Below, piece after piece: positions 63,791 through 64,000 of a DNA stretch of 64,000 nt. The notes beneath the pieces are model-generated. The model did no database searches. It was not told where the DNA came from and worked only from the letters and a program-made list of their open reading frames with translations. The stretch is from Lachnospiraceae bacterium (GTDB lineage Bacteria; Bacillota; Clostridia; Lachnospirales; Lachnospiraceae): assembly GCA_910574285.1 (NCBI GenBank), contig CAJTAL010000012.1:1-64000 (forward strand). Direction: 5' to 3'. The translations under genes were made by a program, and so were the position numbers. The first letter of the stretch is position 1; each line of letters begins with the position of its first letter.

Positions 63791-64000
63791 CTAGAACTCA
63801 CCTGTCTTTGGAGATTTTCCAATTGTAGATGCTGCCTTAACCTTAACATCTTTGCTAGTTGTGTTCTTGTTAGTATTAACTACCTTAATATTGCCTTTGT
63901 CGTCTGTAATTGGCTTGCCAGCTTTGTCGAGAGCGATAACCTTATTGTTAGACATAACCTTAACGATACCGATTGGTGAAAGGCTCTTGAAGTTTACTGT
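63791..64000 (-). CDS. C-terminal fragment of a probable surface protein ending in SPKTG
   Basis: The last 69 codons of a gene that continues past the right edge of the window. The sequence is lysine-, threonine- and asparagine-rich with strand-like alternation (GIVKVMSNNKVIALDKAGKP), as in Ig-like repeats of surface proteins. It ends IGKSPKTGEF and then stops. SPKTG is a sortase-type motif, but the membrane segment and basic tail that should follow are missing and are not found in the other frames, so this copy is either truncated or uses the motif differently. AT-rich relative to secA and hisA. Family unknown. Confidence 0.65.
   Translation of the reverse strand, partial: TVNFKSLSPIGIVKVMSNNKVIALDKAGKPITDDKGNIKVVNTNKNTTSKDVKVKAASTIGKSPKTGEF

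Noticed and set aside
63776-63979. A 67-codon plus-strand frame at the right edge
   Set aside because: It is antisense to the partial surface protein, which reads cleanly on the minus strand up to the window end.

Overview
The window reads as the chromosome of a Clostridia member, most likely Lachnospiraceae (inference). The reasons are Gram-positive style ribosome binding sites (AGGAGG) before nearly every gene, the conserved block tig-clpP-clpX-lon-ysxC, a lone HisA of the type first described in eukaryotes, and a phosphoglycerate-mutase-like gene between hom and lysC. Base composition is mixed. Several accessory pieces (the methylase at the left edge, the DUF4143 ATPase at 25.8-27.1 kb, the partial surface protein at the right edge) are clearly more AT-rich than the housekeeping genes. 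Most genes lie on the minus strand.

Left part (1-30.6 kb), accessory and envelope functions. An AT-rich segment with an orphan adenine methylase and two diverged copies of a 62-bp repeat sits directly upstream of a peptidoglycan-binding protein gene that has lost its 5' half. Then come: a sigma factor/membrane protein/ABC-2 transporter cassette; a P-loop kinase-like protein; a small membrane protein plus Cro/CI regulator unit with a consensus promoter overlapping a direct repeat; an FtsX-type ABC exporter; a DUF1846 protein; UDP-galactopyranose mutase; SbcCD nuclease; a cysteine-cluster protein; a DUF362 ferredoxin-like protein; and a two-component system next to a second ABC-2 exporter. These are followed by a DUF4143 ATPase, a CPBP protease, a candidate small RNA, and a LacI regulator facing the remnant of an inositol-dehydrogenase-like gene and an intact sugar-isomerase-like gene.

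Middle part (30.6-46 kb): a second sigma/membrane protein/ABC-2 cassette, paralogous to the first; a sodium:alanine symporter; a diguanylate cyclase; an acidic tail-anchored zinc-ribbon protein; a MATE exporter; an HtrA protease; argS with an alanyl-tRNA editing protein; tRNA-Arg(CCG); and an AI-2E family membrane protein.

Right part (46-64 kb), mostly housekeeping: trigger factor, ClpP, ClpX, Lon and the ribosome-assembly GTPase YsxC (protein quality control); a lipoprotein; a DJ-1 family protein; a CYTH-domain protein; and an autoregulated-looking XRE regulator. Next is an overlapping operon, prfB (programmed +1 frameshift), hom, a putative homoserine-kinase analogue and lysC, with secA just upstream of prfB, then the lone hisA. 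At the right edge is the C-terminus of a repeat-like protein ending in SPKTG.

The most notable findings are the duplicated sigma/ABC cassettes, the 53-codon deletion scar of the inositol-dehydrogenase-like gene, the promoter-plus-terminator small RNA candidate at 28.3 kb, and the decapitated peptidoglycan-binding gene with its AT-rich neighbour. I found no rRNA, CRISPR array, complete insertion sequence or prophage.
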